Assembly: GCF_018327705.1 (NCBI RefSeq)
Contig: NZ_BNEM01000001.1
Coordinates: 3,472,001-3,536,000, forward strand
Origin: Catellatospora sp. TT07R-123
GTDB taxonomy: Bacteria > Actinomycetota > Actinomycetes > Mycobacteriales > Micromonosporaceae
Direction: 5' to 3'
DNA length: 64,000 nucleotides
Every line of letters starts with the position of its first letter. Positions within the stretch are counted from its first letter, which is position 1. The position numbers and the translations under genes were made by a program. This document shows, piece after piece, positions 56,588 to 64,000 of this stretch. Under the pieces are notes generated by a model, which was not told where the DNA came from, searched no databases, and saw nothing but the letters and a program-made list of their open reading frames with translations.

Positions 56588-58327
56588 GTGGCTGTAAGCC
56601 CCGAGGCCGACTGGGTCTCCCGCTTCGCGGATGAAGTGATCGCCGAGGCGGAGCGTCGCGCGCCGGGCAAACCGATCGTCTGCGCGTCCGGCCTGAGCCC
56701 GTCGGGCCCGATCCACCTGGGCAACCTGCGCGAGGTGATGACCCCGCACCTGGTCGCCGACGAGATCCGCCGCCGCGGCCACGAGTGTGTGCACCTGATC
56801 TCCTGGGACGACTACGACCGGTTCCGCAAGGTCCCGGCCGGGGTCCCGGGCATCGACGAGACCTGGGCGCAGCACATCGGCAAGCCGCTGACCTCGGTGC
56901 CCGCCCCCGCCGGCAGCAGGTACGCCAACTGGGCCGAGCACTTCAAGGCGCCGATGATCGAGTCGCTGGCGCAGCTGGGCGTGGAGTACCACCCGATCAG
57001 CCAGACCGAGCAGTACACCACCGGCAAGTACCGCGAGCAGATCCTGCTGGCCATGCGCGAGCGGGCCCGCATCGACGCGGTGCTGGACCGCTACCGCACC
57101 AAGAACCGCACCGCCGGGGGCGCCCAGCCGGGCAAGCTCGACGAGGAAGAGGCGGCCGCCGCCGCGGAGGCCGCCGAAGGTTCGGGCGCAGCCGGCGAGG
57201 ACGACGGCAACACCGTGGCGGGGTACTTCCCGTACAAGCCGTACTGCTCGGTGTGCGACCGCGACCTGACCACGGTGGTGGCGTACGACGACGAGACCAC
57301 CGAGCTGGACTACACCTGCGCCTGCGGGCACGCCGAGCAGGTCCGGCTGTCCGAGCACAACCGGGGCAAGCTGGTCTGGAAGGTCGACTGGCCGATGCGC
57401 TGGGCGTACGAGGGCGTGATCTTCGAGCCCTCGGGCGTGGACCACTCCTCCCCCGGCTCGTCGTTCCAGGTCGGCGGGCAGCTCGTGGGCGAGATCTTCG
57501 GCGGCGAGCAGCCGATCGGCCCGATGTACGCCTTCGTCGGCATCTCCGGCATGGCCAAGATGAGCAGCTCGCGCGGCGGCGTGCCGACCGCGGCCGACGC
57601 GCTGGACATCATGGAGCCGCCGCTGCTCCGCTGGCTGTACGCCCGCCGCCGCCCGAACCAGTCGTTCAAGATCGCATTCGACCAGGAGATCCAGCGCCTG
57701 TACGACGAGTGGGACACCCTCGGCCGCAAGGTCGGCGACGGCACCGCCACCCCGGCCGACGCCGCGGCGTACACCCGCGCCGTGGGCACCGCCGCCGGGC
57801 TGCTGCCGGTCACGCCGCACGTGCTGCCGTACCGGACCCTGGCCTCGATCGTGGACGTCACCACCGGCGACGAGGCGCAGACCCTGCGCATCCTGCGCGA
57901 CCTCGACCCGGCCGACCCGGTCGCCTCGCTGGACGAGACCCGGCCCCGCCTGGACAAGGCCCAGCGCTGGATCACCACGCACGTGCCCGCCGACCAGCGC
58001 ACCCGCGTGCTGGCCGGGCCGGACACCGCGCGGCTGGCCGAACTCGGCGAGACCGAACGGGAGTCGCTGCGGCTGCTGCTGGCCGGGCTCGACGAGCACT
58101 GGTCCCTGGAGGGCCTGACCACCCTGGTGTACGGCGTGCCGAAGGTCATGCTGGGGCTGCCGCCGGACGTCAAGCCGACGCCGGAGCTGAAGACGGCGCA
58201 ACGGGAGTTCTTCGCGCTGCTGTACCACCTGCTGGTCGGCCGCGACACCGGCCCGCGCCTGCCCACGCTGCTGCTGGCGGTCGGCCCGGACCGCGTCCGC
58301 ACCCTGCTGACCCCCGCCGCGGCCTGA
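56588..58327 (+). CDS. lysS: Lysyl-tRNA synthetase, class I type
   Basis: 579 residues. Class I signatures: PSGPIHLGN (HIGH, residues 38-46) and KMSSS (KMSKS, 324-328), with the Rossmann fold and a zinc-like Cys set (Cys220-x2-Cys223, Cys244-x-Cys246). The HIGH/KMSKS set is diagnostic of the class I LysRS otherwise typical of archaea and some bacteria. An Ala/Glu-rich insert (about 180-207, EEEAAAAAEAAEG) is likely a flexible loop. GTG 56588 is chosen because AAGGA lies ten bases upstream; GTG 56579 is too near that site. Charges tRNA-Lys. Confidence 0.93.
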   Translation: MAVSPEADWVSRFADEVIAEAERRAPGKPIVCASGLSPSGPIHLGNLREVMTPHLVADEIRRRGHECVHLISWDDYDRFRKVPAGVPGIDETWAQHIGKPLTSVPAPAGSRYANWAEHFKAPMIESLAQLGVEYHPISQTEQYTTGKYREQILLAMRERARIDAVLDRYRTKNRTAGGAQPGKLDEEEAAAAAEAAEGSGAAGEDDGNTVAGYFPYKPYCSVCDRDLTTVVAYDDETTELDYTCACGHAEQVRLSEHNRGKLVWKVDWPMRWAYEGVIFEPSGVDHSSPGSSFQVGGQLVGEIFGGEQPIGPMYAFVGISGMAKMSSSRGGVPTAADALDIMEPPLLRWLYARRRPNQSFKIAFDQEIQRLYDEWDTLGRKVGDGTATPADAAAYTRAVGTAAGLLPVTPHVLPYRTLASIVDVTTGDEAQTLRILRDLDPADPVASLDETRPRLDKAQRWITTHVPADQRTRVLAGPDTARLAELGETERESLRLLLAGLDEHWSLEGLTTLVYGVPKVMLGLPPDVKPTPELKTAQREFFALLYHLLVGRDTGPRLPTLLLAVGPDRVRTLLTPAAA

Positions 58328-58389
58328 CCCCCACCGCGGCCTGACCGCTCCGGTCCCGCCCACCCGGCTCCACCACCCGCTTTACATAA

Positions 58390-58446
58390 ACGTTGGCCTA
58401 TCTCATCGAGTTCGATCTTCTCGGAGTCGATGAGATAGGCCAACGT
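58390..58446. repeat. Element D: 20-bp perfect inverted repeat (convergent junction)
   Basis: ACGTTGGCCTATCTCATCGA (58390-58409) pairs with its exact complement at 58427-58446; the loop is 17 bases. The element is far less GC-rich than its surroundings. It is the only copy in the window. Its arms read as MAYLI on both strands; this is a by-product of the symmetry. Confidence 0.85.
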
Positions 58447-58511
58447 CTTTCAAAGACGGGGCGGGAGCGGGGCGGCGGGGCGGCGGGATGGCGGGATGAC
58501 GGGGGCGGGGG

Positions 58512-59240
58512 TCAGGGTTCCAGCAGGCGGGTGCGCAGGGCCTGGACCAGCGGCTCGTCGACGCCCAGCCGCTGCTCGGCGTACCCGCGCACCGACCCGT
58601 ACCGCTCAGTCAAATCCGCCAGGAACAGCCGCATGACCCCCTCCGGCGCCCGCCCGTATCCCGGCCAGACCGGCGGCCGCCCCATCCGGGCCGTGATGTC
58701 CGCCACCAGATGCTCGGTGATCAGGCCCGTCAGCGCGAAATCGGCGACGATCACGTCCTCGGGCACGTCCAGCAGCGACAGCACCAGCGCCGCCACGATC
58801 CCGGTCCGGTCCTTGCCCGCGTAGCAGTGGAACACCAGCGGCCCGTCGCCCTCCCCGGCGATCAGCCGCAGCGCCGTGGCCAGCTCCGCCACCCCGTCCT
58901 CGGCCACCTCGGCGTACTTGCCCGCCAGGAACGGCACCGGGTCGACCTCCGGCCCCTGGCTGGCCTGCTTGTACGGCCGGTGCTCGACGCTCAGGTTGTG
59001 CCAGGTGAAGCTGTCGTGCTCGCGAACCCGGCCGCCGCGCTCGATCTCCCACGGGTAGCGCAGATCGATCACGGTGCGCACACCCAGGGCCAGGAAGGCC
59101 GCCCAGTCGTCGTCGTCGAACTTGCCCAGCGTGTCCGACCGGTACAGCCGCCCCCAGGCCACGGTGCGGCCGTCGGCCGTCCGGTAGCCGCCGAGGTCAC
59201 GGAAGTTGCGTACGCGCTGGAACGGGACATGTCTGCTCAC
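58512..59240 (-). CDS. Tyrosine-type protein phosphatase
   Basis: 242 residues from GTG 59240 (longer in-frame starts exist). Cys-based phosphatase loop HCYAGKDRTG (HCx2GKDRTG), general acid region and IDLRYPWEIERGG. The type (Y_phosphatase3) covers bacterial dual-specificity and phosphoinositide phosphatases of the PtpB kind. N-terminal FQRVRNFRDLGGYRT is the family entry motif. Substrate unknown. Divergent from the gene at 59326. Confidence 0.85.
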   Translation of the reverse strand: MSRHVPFQRVRNFRDLGGYRTADGRTVAWGRLYRSDTLGKFDDDDWAAFLALGVRTVIDLRYPWEIERGGRVREHDSFTWHNLSVEHRPYKQASQGPEVDPVPFLAGKYAEVAEDGVAELATALRLIAGEGDGPLVFHCYAGKDRTGIVAALVLSLLDVPEDVIVADFALTGLITEHLVADITARMGRPPVWPGYGRAPEGVMRLFLADLTERYGSVRGYAEQRLGVDEPLVQALRTRLLEP

Positions 59241-59325
59241 ACCGCCCGACTGTACGGCGCCCCCGTTCACCCCGCCGCCCCTTTTGCGCCCGCTGCCGGT
59301 TGCCTCGGCGGAGCATCCTGGAACC

Positions 59326-59673
59326 ATGACCAACGAGTGGAACGAGATCGGCGACCGTCTTCAGGGGCTCGGGCTCAAGCTCAAGCTGCACTTCGAGCAG
59401 TCCGGCCCCGGCGAGTGGCCCGACGCGCTGATCAAGCTCGGCACCGCGGTCGAGGATCTGTTCAAGACCGCGGGCAACGCCGTACAGGACGAGGCGGTGC
59501 GCGCCGACGTCCGCAACGTGGGGCACCTGCTCGCCGACGCGGTCTCCAACACCATCGGGTCGGCCGGGCACGACGTCCGCGGCTGGTTCGACGGGGTACG
59601 TGACGGCGGCAGCGGCAGCGGCAAGGAGCCGCCGAAGCCCGAGGACCCCGGCAGCGGCACCCCGGCGAGCTGA
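59326..59673 (+). CDS. Small helical protein of unknown function
   Basis: 115 residues. An amphipathic helical N-terminal two-thirds (EIGDRLQGLGLKLKLHFEQSG, then IKLGTAVEDLFKTAGNAVQDEAVRADVRN-type) is followed by a Gly/Ser/Pro-rich tail (GSGSGKEPPKPEDPGS). No membrane segment. Not recognised. Divergent from the phosphatase and 35 bases upstream of the next gene. Confidence 0.6.
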   Translation: MTNEWNEIGDRLQGLGLKLKLHFEQSGPGEWPDALIKLGTAVEDLFKTAGNAVQDEAVRADVRNVGHLLADAVSNTIGSAGHDVRGWFDGVRDGGSGSGKEPPKPEDPGSGTPAS

Positions 59674-59708
59674 CCGCCCGCTTGCCGCGCGCCGCTACGT
59701 TGGGGCGC

Positions 59709-60197
59709 ATGGCCGAAGGCACGGCACGCAGCGGGTGGCAGAACGGGCTGATGGCGGCGACCGCACTGGTCGCGGCAGCGGGCGGGGCGGTGCTGCTGCT
59801 CCTGCTCGTCGGAGCGCAGTCGGCGCCGCTCGGCGTCCTGGCGGCACTGCTGTGGGCGGCCGGTGCCGTGGCGCTCGCGGTGCGGGCGATCCGCGCCGGC
59901 GTGTACGCCGAGCCGCCCTTCCTGGTCGTGCGCGGCATGGCCCGGACGTGGCGGATCCCGGCCGCGGACGTGGTCCGGGTGCCGGTGGTCGGGCAGTCCA
60001 ACGGCCGTGGCGGCCGCTACTGGGCCCCGGTGATCGTGTATCGCACGGCAGACCCGCGGCACCTGACCGCACCACCGACCACGTCGGTCCTGCTGCCATG
60101 GCAGGCGGCGGCGACAGAACAGGGCGCACAGCGCCACGCGGACCGGATCGAGGCGGTGGCGGCGCTGGCCCGCGCCGGGGCAACCGGGGGCCGGTAA
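59709..60197 (+). CDS. Small membrane protein with PH-like domain
   Basis: 162 residues from ATG 59709. Two membrane helices (about 15-38 and 45-63) and then a beta-rich C-terminal part (FLVVRGMARTWRIPAADVVRVPVV) in the style of small bacterial PH domains. Such proteins are abundant in actinobacteria and generally unassigned. Co-directional with the previous gene. Confidence 0.6.
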   Translation: MAEGTARSGWQNGLMAATALVAAAGGAVLLLLLVGAQSAPLGVLAALLWAAGAVALAVRAIRAGVYAEPPFLVVRGMARTWRIPAADVVRVPVVGQSNGRGGRYWAPVIVYRTADPRHLTAPPTTSVLLPWQAAATEQGAQRHADRIEAVAALARAGATGGR

Positions 60198-60302
60198 GCC
60201 CCGCACGATCACCGCCACCCGCAATCCCCCTGGTCAGGACAGTCCGTAACCATCGCATCCGTTGCGGGACAACCCAGCCGGCCTCGGCCTGGTAGCGTGC
60301 GG

Positions 60303-60321
60303 CCCCATGATCATCATGGGG
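60303..60321 (+). promoter_or_regulatory. Palindrome overlapping the Shine-Dalgarno of the lipoprotein gene
   Basis: CCCCATGA-TCA-TCATGGGG, a perfect 8-base inverted repeat. Its right arm includes the GGGG of the ribosome site (GGGGGAACGACGATG). Pairing would mask that site, or a dimeric repressor could bind the DNA. Confidence 0.45.
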
Positions 60322-60329
60322 GAACGACG

Positions 60330-60782
60330 ATGAACCGAACCAGGATCGTAGTGAGCAGCCTGGTCGTCGCGGCGACGATCGCGCTGTCGGGATGCGACTC
60401 GTCATCCGGATCGGAGCCGTCCGCCACCGCGACGGGACCGGTGACCGCGAGCGCCGCCACAGCCGACGACGCGGCCACCGCGAAGGCCTGCGCCGACCTG
60501 ACGAAGACCATCAAAGAGAACGCGGACAAGGTCGCCGAGGCCGAGAAGATCGGCCCGCCGGCCGGGCACCTCGCGGTGAGTGCGCAGTGGAGCGCGGGCT
60601 CGGCCGCGGTCATCGTGGGTTCCATCGGCGCGAACGCGACGGTCGGCGCGGCCGCCGACAAGGTCCAGCAGGAGATGATGCGGCTGGGCGAGGCATACCT
60701 GAAATCGGCCACCGCCAAGCCCGGCAAGCAGCAACTGGAAGCCGCCATCGCGGAGCTGACCGCCGCCTGCTCGGCGGCCTGA
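60330..60782 (+). CDS. Putative small lipoprotein
   Basis: 150 residues from ATG 60330. Lipobox IALSGC (Cys about 22). A Ser/Thr/Ala-rich linker leads to a helical domain with two Cys (AKACADLT, TAACSAA) that may form a disulfide. Function not recognised. Confidence 0.7.
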   Translation: MNRTRIVVSSLVVAATIALSGCDSSSGSEPSATATGPVTASAATADDAATAKACADLTKTIKENADKVAEAEKIGPPAGHLAVSAQWSAGSAAVIVGSIGANATVGAAADKVQQEMMRLGEAYLKSATAKPGKQQLEAAIAELTAACSAA

Positions 60783-60854
60783 CCGCGTTCCGATCGGCTG
60801 CGCTCGTCGACCGGCGGGCACAGCCGATCCACATCCCGCACGTTCATACAAAAA

Positions 60855-60886
60855 AGAACGCCCAGGTCTTTCGACCCGGGCGTTCT
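60855..60886. terminator. Rho-independent terminator of tRNA-Ala (bidirectional)
   Basis: A 14-base stem with one mismatch (AGAACGCCC.GGTC and its partner at 60873-60886), loop TTTC. On the minus strand it is followed by six T. It also ends the plus-strand lipoprotein message. Confidence 0.85.
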
Positions 60887-60894
60887 CTCTCCGG

Positions 60895-60967
60895 TGGAGC
60901 CGAGGGGACTCGAACCCCTGACCCCCACACTGCCAGTGTGGTGCGCTACCAGCTGCGCCACGGCCCC
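60895..60967 (-). tRNA. tRNA-Ala (anticodon GGC)
   Basis: Acceptor stem GGGGCCG/CGGCTCC with the G3-U70 alanine identity pair and discriminator A73. Anticodon loop CTGGCAG gives GGC. T arm carries GGTTCGAGTCC. CCA is not encoded. Confidence 0.95.
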
Positions 60968-61067
60968 TTGTTACTGGTAAGTCCCCGTTTGCCGTTTCCG
61001 TGTCCCGGGCACCTGCGAAATAGTACACGGCCCCGGCCCCCCTGCAAAAACGGGTATCCCCCGGCGT

Positions 61068-61128
61068 GTTGATCACGGCCCCACGGGCATGACACACCGT
61101 CGACCCCGACCATAAGTTCATGATCAAC
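61068..61128. repeat. Family A element, short internally deleted copy A3
   Basis: 61 bases. Terminal arms GTTGATCA and TGATCAAC. The right half (61091-61128) matches copy A2 closely (ACACACCGTCGA, then CATAAGTTCATGATC), while the left half is mostly lost. Relative to A1 and A2, each terminal arm carries one change, and the two changes pair with each other. Confidence 0.65.
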
Positions 61129-61156
61129 GGTGCAGGCCTGCCCGACGGCGGGGGGG

Positions 61157-61786
61157 TCAGTTGAGGGTGGGGTTGGGGGGGTAGTTGGCCAGGGCGGAGG
61201 TGATGCCGCCCTGGCGGCGGAGGACCAGGGGCCACAGGTCTTCGGGCTGGGTGCGGAAGGGGTCGCTGGGGAGGGCCTCGAAGACGAGCCAGGAGCCCTC
61301 GGTGATCTCCTGTTCGAGCTGCCCGGCGGCCCAGCCGGCGTAGCCGTGGTAGACCCGGACGCACTCCAGGCGCTGGCCGACCCGGGCCGGGTCGCGACTG
61401 AGGTCCACGGTCCCGATCTGGCCCATCACGCGGCTGAAGCCGACGAAGCCCGCCACCCCGGCGCGGGCGCGGGCCACGCAGATCGCCGAGTCGGTGCCGA
61501 CGGGGCCGCCCTCGAAGAGGACCCCGGGCTCGCGCAGCAGTGACTCCCAGCCCGGCAGGACGTCGCCCACCGGGGCCTCGGTGGGCCGGTTCAGCACCAC
61601 CCCCAGCGCTCCGTCGGCCTCGTGGGCCAGCACGAAGACGACCGTACGCTCGAAGTTCGGGTCGTTCAGTGTGGGCAGGGCAACCAGCAGGTGCCCGGTC
61701 AGTGACTCCACCCCGTATCGCCCCGAACCTTTCCCCGCCTTGTCATGCCACGTGGTGTGTGGCTCTCCCGACGCCATGACTGGCAC
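61157..61786 (-). CDS. YqgE/AlgH-family protein (DUF179)
   Basis: 209 residues from GTG 61786; ATG 61777 is an alternative. Family motifs: GHLLVALPTLNDPNFERTVVFV, GALGVVLNRPT, LFEGGPV, and the end YAGWAAGQLEQEI. Conserved across bacteria; linked to transcription of alginate genes in Pseudomonas, molecular role unclear. The GC-rich C-terminus ends PPNPTLN. Confidence 0.85.
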   Translation of the reverse strand: MPVMASGEPHTTWHDKAGKGSGRYGVESLTGHLLVALPTLNDPNFERTVVFVLAHEADGALGVVLNRPTEAPVGDVLPGWESLLREPGVLFEGGPVGTDSAICVARARAGVAGFVGFSRVMGQIGTVDLSRDPARVGQRLECVRVYHGYAGWAAGQLEQEITEGSWLVFEALPSDPFRTQPEDLWPLVLRRQGGITSALANYPPNPTLN

Positions 61787-61929
61787 GATATCCGCCCGGA
61801 CCCGGCATGGTTAGGGTCTCGACACGGCTTCTGCGGCGGATATCGCCACTGTCGGCGATTGGACAGCGTCTGCCCCGGGCGCGGCGGCGGACGGCCATCG
61901 CCGTAACGCGATAGTCCTACACTTTGCGG

Positions 61930-62508
61930 ATGCTGCTGACCGGTGCCATCCGACCCGACCTGCCACTGCTCGCCGTGGCTCTGCCGGAGGAGGCCGAGCA
62001 CCTGAACTCGCCGTACCCGGTGCTGCTGACCGGGGTCGGCAAGGTGCAGGCGGCGCTGTCGGTGACCCGGGCGCTGGCGGCGGGGCCGCGGCCCCGCGAG
62101 ATCATCAATCTGGGTACGGCCGGCGCGCTGCACCCGGGCCTGACCGGCATCCACCTGGTCAGCCGGGTGGTGCAGCACGACTTCGACTCCAGCGGCATCA
62201 CGGCGCTGACCGGGCACACGTTCGGCGCTCCGATCGACCTGGCCGGCCAGGGGCCCGTGCTGGCCACGGGGGACGTGTTCGTCTCCGACCCGCAGCTGCG
62301 GGCCGCGCTCGCCCGCTCGGCGGCGCTGGTCGACATGGAGGGCTACGCCGTGGCCGCCGCCGCCTCGGCGTTCGGCGTGCCGGTGCGCCTGGTCAAGCAG
62401 GTCAGTGACGAAGCAGACGGGCAGGCGTTCCGGAGCTGGAACGCGGCGGTGAGCGAGTGCTCGAAGGCGCTGGGCGCGTGGCTGGCGGGAGACGTCCGCG
62501 CGGCCTAG
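61930..62508 (+). CDS. Purine/uridine phosphorylase superfamily nucleosidase
   Basis: 192 residues. NLGTAGALHP, ATGDVFVSD and the purine-site stretch VDMEGYAVAAAASAFGVP with catalytic-type Glu and Asp (QVSDEA) match 5'-methylthioadenosine/S-adenosylhomocysteine nucleosidase relatives, though the protein is shorter than MTAN (about 230). Likely hydrolyses a purine nucleoside. ATG 61930 lies only eight bases after a TACACT -10-like element, so a leaderless message is likely. Shares its TAG stop with the opposite gene. Confidence 0.8.
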   Translation: MLLTGAIRPDLPLLAVALPEEAEHLNSPYPVLLTGVGKVQAALSVTRALAAGPRPREIINLGTAGALHPGLTGIHLVSRVVQHDFDSSGITALTGHTFGAPIDLAGQGPVLATGDVFVSDPQLRAALARSAALVDMEGYAVAAAASAFGVPVRLVKQVSDEADGQAFRSWNAAVSECSKALGAWLAGDVRAA

Positions 62509-62771
62509 GTCTCCCCGCCCAGGTCGATTCCGTATGCCTGGTAGAGCACGTCCGCGCTGTGCTGCCGGTATGCGACGAGCCGCTCGGCGAGCCGCTCCTC
62601 AGTGCCGTGGTCCAGCGGGCGTGCCGACACCGCGTCGAGCAGGGCGCGCCGGTCGTCCTCCAGCGCCCGCACCCGGTGGACCAGGCGCGGAGCGTCCCTG
62701 ACGACCTCGCCCAGCCCGTGTGCGGGCCCGAGCACGGCAGCTCTCATCTCGTCCAGTGGATCGGTGGCCAT
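62505..62771 (-). CDS. Small helical protein of unknown function
   Basis: 88 residues, Arg/Ala/Leu-rich and probably helical (RLVHRVRALEDDRRALLDAVSARP). Convergent with the nucleosidase gene; a CTAG palindrome provides the TAG stop codon of both genes. No recognised domain. Confidence 0.5.
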   Translation of the reverse strand: MATDPLDEMRAAVLGPAHGLGEVVRDAPRLVHRVRALEDDRRALLDAVSARPLDHGTEERLAERLVAYRQHSADVLYQAYGIDLGGET

Positions 62772-62853
62772 GGCTCACCCCCGCCGACCGCGAAACGTCC
62801 TTACGTTCGATGGTCACGCCGGTTCGCGGCGATGTCCACCCTTTGCCCATGTT

Positions 62854-62867
62854 TGAACGAACGTTCA
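62854..62867. promoter_or_regulatory. Candidate TetR-type operator
   Basis: TGAACG-AA-CGTTCA, a 14-base palindrome in the gap 62772-62918. Motifs of this form are common targets of TetR repressors beside ABC-2 exporters. No tetR gene is in the window. Confidence 0.35.
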
Positions 62868-62910
62868 GCCACCTGCCCGGCCGGGCGCGCGGCACGGCCG
62901 GACAGGTGGC
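62868..62910 (-). terminator. Hairpin after the ABC-2 export operon
   Basis: 16-base arms (62868-62883 and 62895-62910; GCCACCTG core) with one mismatch, ending nine bases past the permease stop. Confidence 0.65.
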
Positions 62911-62918
62911 GGTGCGCG

Positions 62919-63650
62919 CTACTCCCAGCGGAAGAGCCGGATCGCCAGCAGCCAGGTGACCACGATGTATCCGGCCAGCACCGCCAGGTGCAGCGGCTGC
63001 GGCCAGTGGCCCACGGCGGCGTCGCCCATCGCCTGCACCCCGGCGCCCAGCGGCGTCAGGTCGCTGACGTGGCGCAGCCCCGGCGGCATCGCCTCGCGGG
63101 GCACCCACAGCCCGCCGAAGAACAGGATCGGGAAGAACAGCACCGAGCCGATACCCTGCGCCACCTTGACGCCCGGCACGGCGGACGCCACGAGCAGCCC
63201 GATCCCGAACAGCGCCGCCGCCGACAGCACCAGCGCCAGCACCCACGCCACCGGGTTGCCCGGCAGCGCCACCCCGAACACCAGCCGCCCCAGCACCAGC
63301 ACCGCCGCCGTCCCGAGCGCCATCAGCACCAGGTGCACCAGCAGCTGCGCCGCGAGCAGGTCGCGCGGCCGGGCCGGGGTGACCGACAGCCGCCGCAGCA
63401 CCCCGCGCTCGCGGTAGGTGACCAGCTGCGCGGGCAGCATCGTCAGCGCGATCGTGCCCAGCGCCATCGCGATGAGGATCGGCACGTACAGGTCGATCAC
63501 GCGGAGGCCGCCCAGGCCCGGGTCGGGCTGGCGGAAGCCGGGGACGCTGCCGAGGATCACCAGGATCAGCGGGGTCAGCAGGATGCCGAATATCACCGCG
63601 GCGGGGTCGCGCAGGAACAGGCGCGCCTCCATCCGGACCAGCTTGTTCAT
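62919..63650 (-). CDS. ABC-2 type exporter permease
   Basis: 243 residues with six helices, typical ABC2_membrane. MNKLVRMEARLFLRDPAAVIFGI start, YRERGVLRRLSVTPARP intracellular loop, and the C-terminal signature ILFFGGLWVPREAMPPGLR. Partner of the ATPase encoded just upstream (ATGA overlap). Such pairs export drugs or lipids. Confidence 0.88.
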   Translation of the reverse strand: MNKLVRMEARLFLRDPAAVIFGILLTPLILVILGSVPGFRQPDPGLGGLRVIDLYVPILIAMALGTIALTMLPAQLVTYRERGVLRRLSVTPARPRDLLAAQLLVHLVLMALGTAAVLVLGRLVFGVALPGNPVAWVLALVLSAAALFGIGLLVASAVPGVKVAQGIGSVLFFPILFFGGLWVPREAMPPGLRHVSDLTPLGAGVQAMGDAAVGHWPQPLHLAVLAGYIVVTWLLAIRLFRWE

Positions 63651-64000
63651 GCCGTCGCTTCCGTCAGTGCGATGAACGCGTCTTCCAGCCCGGCCTGCTC
63701 CACGCGCAGCTCGGTGGGGGTGATGCCCTGGCGGGCCAGTTCGGTGACCACGGCCAGCAGCACGTCGCGCCCGGCCACCACCAGTTCGCCGCCCTCGCGG
63801 GCCGCGGAGTCGACGCCGGGCAGGGCGGCCAGCGCCGCCGTGTCCACGGCCGACGGCGCGCGGAACAGCACCCGCTGCCCGGCCGCGACCCGGCCCACCA
63901 GCCCGTCAGGGGTGTCCACGGCGGCCACCCGGCCCTCGTGGATGACGGCGATGCGGTCGCACAGCCGCCGGGCCTCGTCCATGAAGTGGGTGACCAGCAC
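63647..64000 (-). CDS. ABC exporter ATP-binding protein, partial (N-terminus beyond window)
   Basis: The last 117 residues only; the gene continues past base 64000. The visible start MLVTHFMDEARRLCDRIAVIHEGRVAA is the switch-His region and D-loop follow-on of a daunorubicin-resistance-type ATPase, followed by the regulatory C-terminal domain (VEQAGLEDAFIALTEATA). The stop overlaps the permease start. Confidence 0.85.
   Translation of the reverse strand: MLVTHFMDEARRLCDRIAVIHEGRVAAVDTPDGLVGRVAAGQRVLFRAPSAVDTAALAALPGVDSAAREGGELVVAGRDVLLAVVTELARQGITPTELRVEQAGLEDAFIALTEATA

Noticed and set aside
58390-58446. Short open frames reading MAYLI on both strands
   Set aside because: A direct result of the perfect inverted repeat; the two reading frames diverge into unrelated sequence in the loop and beyond.

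Overview
The window is GC-rich and densely coded, and it looks like the chromosome of a high-GC Gram-positive actinobacterium. The best organismal clue is a block at about 36.0-43.0 kb whose gene order (rdgB, rph, metallo-beta-lactamase-fold phosphodiesterase, murI, cysM, cysO, mec, DUF2017, clpS) parallels Mycobacterium tuberculosis Rv1331-Rv1341, with pncB beyond it as in Rv1330c. A class I lysyl-tRNA synthetase, a Nur-type nickel operator, Nei-type glycosylase, FdhF/FdhD pair and large secreted hydrolases fit a filamentous actinomycete. I lean to Micromonosporaceae, which is inference only. I see no prophage, transposase, CRISPR array or biosynthetic gene cluster.

Layout. 0-3 kb: truncated L,D-transpeptidase, tRNA-His, orn, GT87 mannosyltransferase. 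3.2-10.8 kb: an envelope copper/redox region, with a minus-strand group (anti-sigma, CopC-CopD fusion, YcnI) facing a plus-strand operon (ECF sigma factor, MauE/DoxX-like protein, DsbA-like thioredoxin, unrecognised membrane protein). 11.0-13.6 kb: ECF-type metal importer nikMN-Q-O under a perfect Nur box, so probably a nickel importer. 13.7-15.6 kb: bcp, an odd tRNA-Leu(UAG), a 4-TM protein and a YjbR protein. 15.7-24.1 kb: a 1453-residue secreted S8 protease with kelch repeats, a winged-helix regulator, and a secreted M14 carboxypeptidase. 24.2-33 kb: a methyltransferase and a histidine-utilisation operon headed by an RpiR-type regulator (hutU, M20 amidohydrolase, hutF, hutI, hutH). 33.1-36 kb: FAD monooxygenase with divergent TetR, and a lipoprotein. 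36-45 kb: the conserved block above plus pncB and pncA. 45-49 kb: chitinase, Nei glycosylase, MFS exporter. 49.3-54.8 kb: ctaD, small membrane protein, fdhF-fdhD. 54.9-64 kb: Nudix protein, stand-alone ATPase, class I lysS, tyrosine phosphatase, small proteins, tRNA-Ala, AlgH/YqgE protein, nucleosidase, and the start of an ABC-2 export operon that runs off the right edge.

The most striking non-coding feature is architectural. All nine junctions where two protein genes converge with a gap of more than 100 bases carry a long inverted repeat, drawn from four unrelated sequence families (called A, B, C and D here). Family A arms differ between copies by paired, compensating changes, which argues that the folded form matters. 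The most interesting protein-level observation is that three exported proteins of the copper region (CopC-CopD, YcnI and the unrecognised 391-residue protein) are all predicted to start with histidine after signal cleavage. That is the ligand used by copper 'histidine brace' proteins. No gap between genes exceeds 300 bases.
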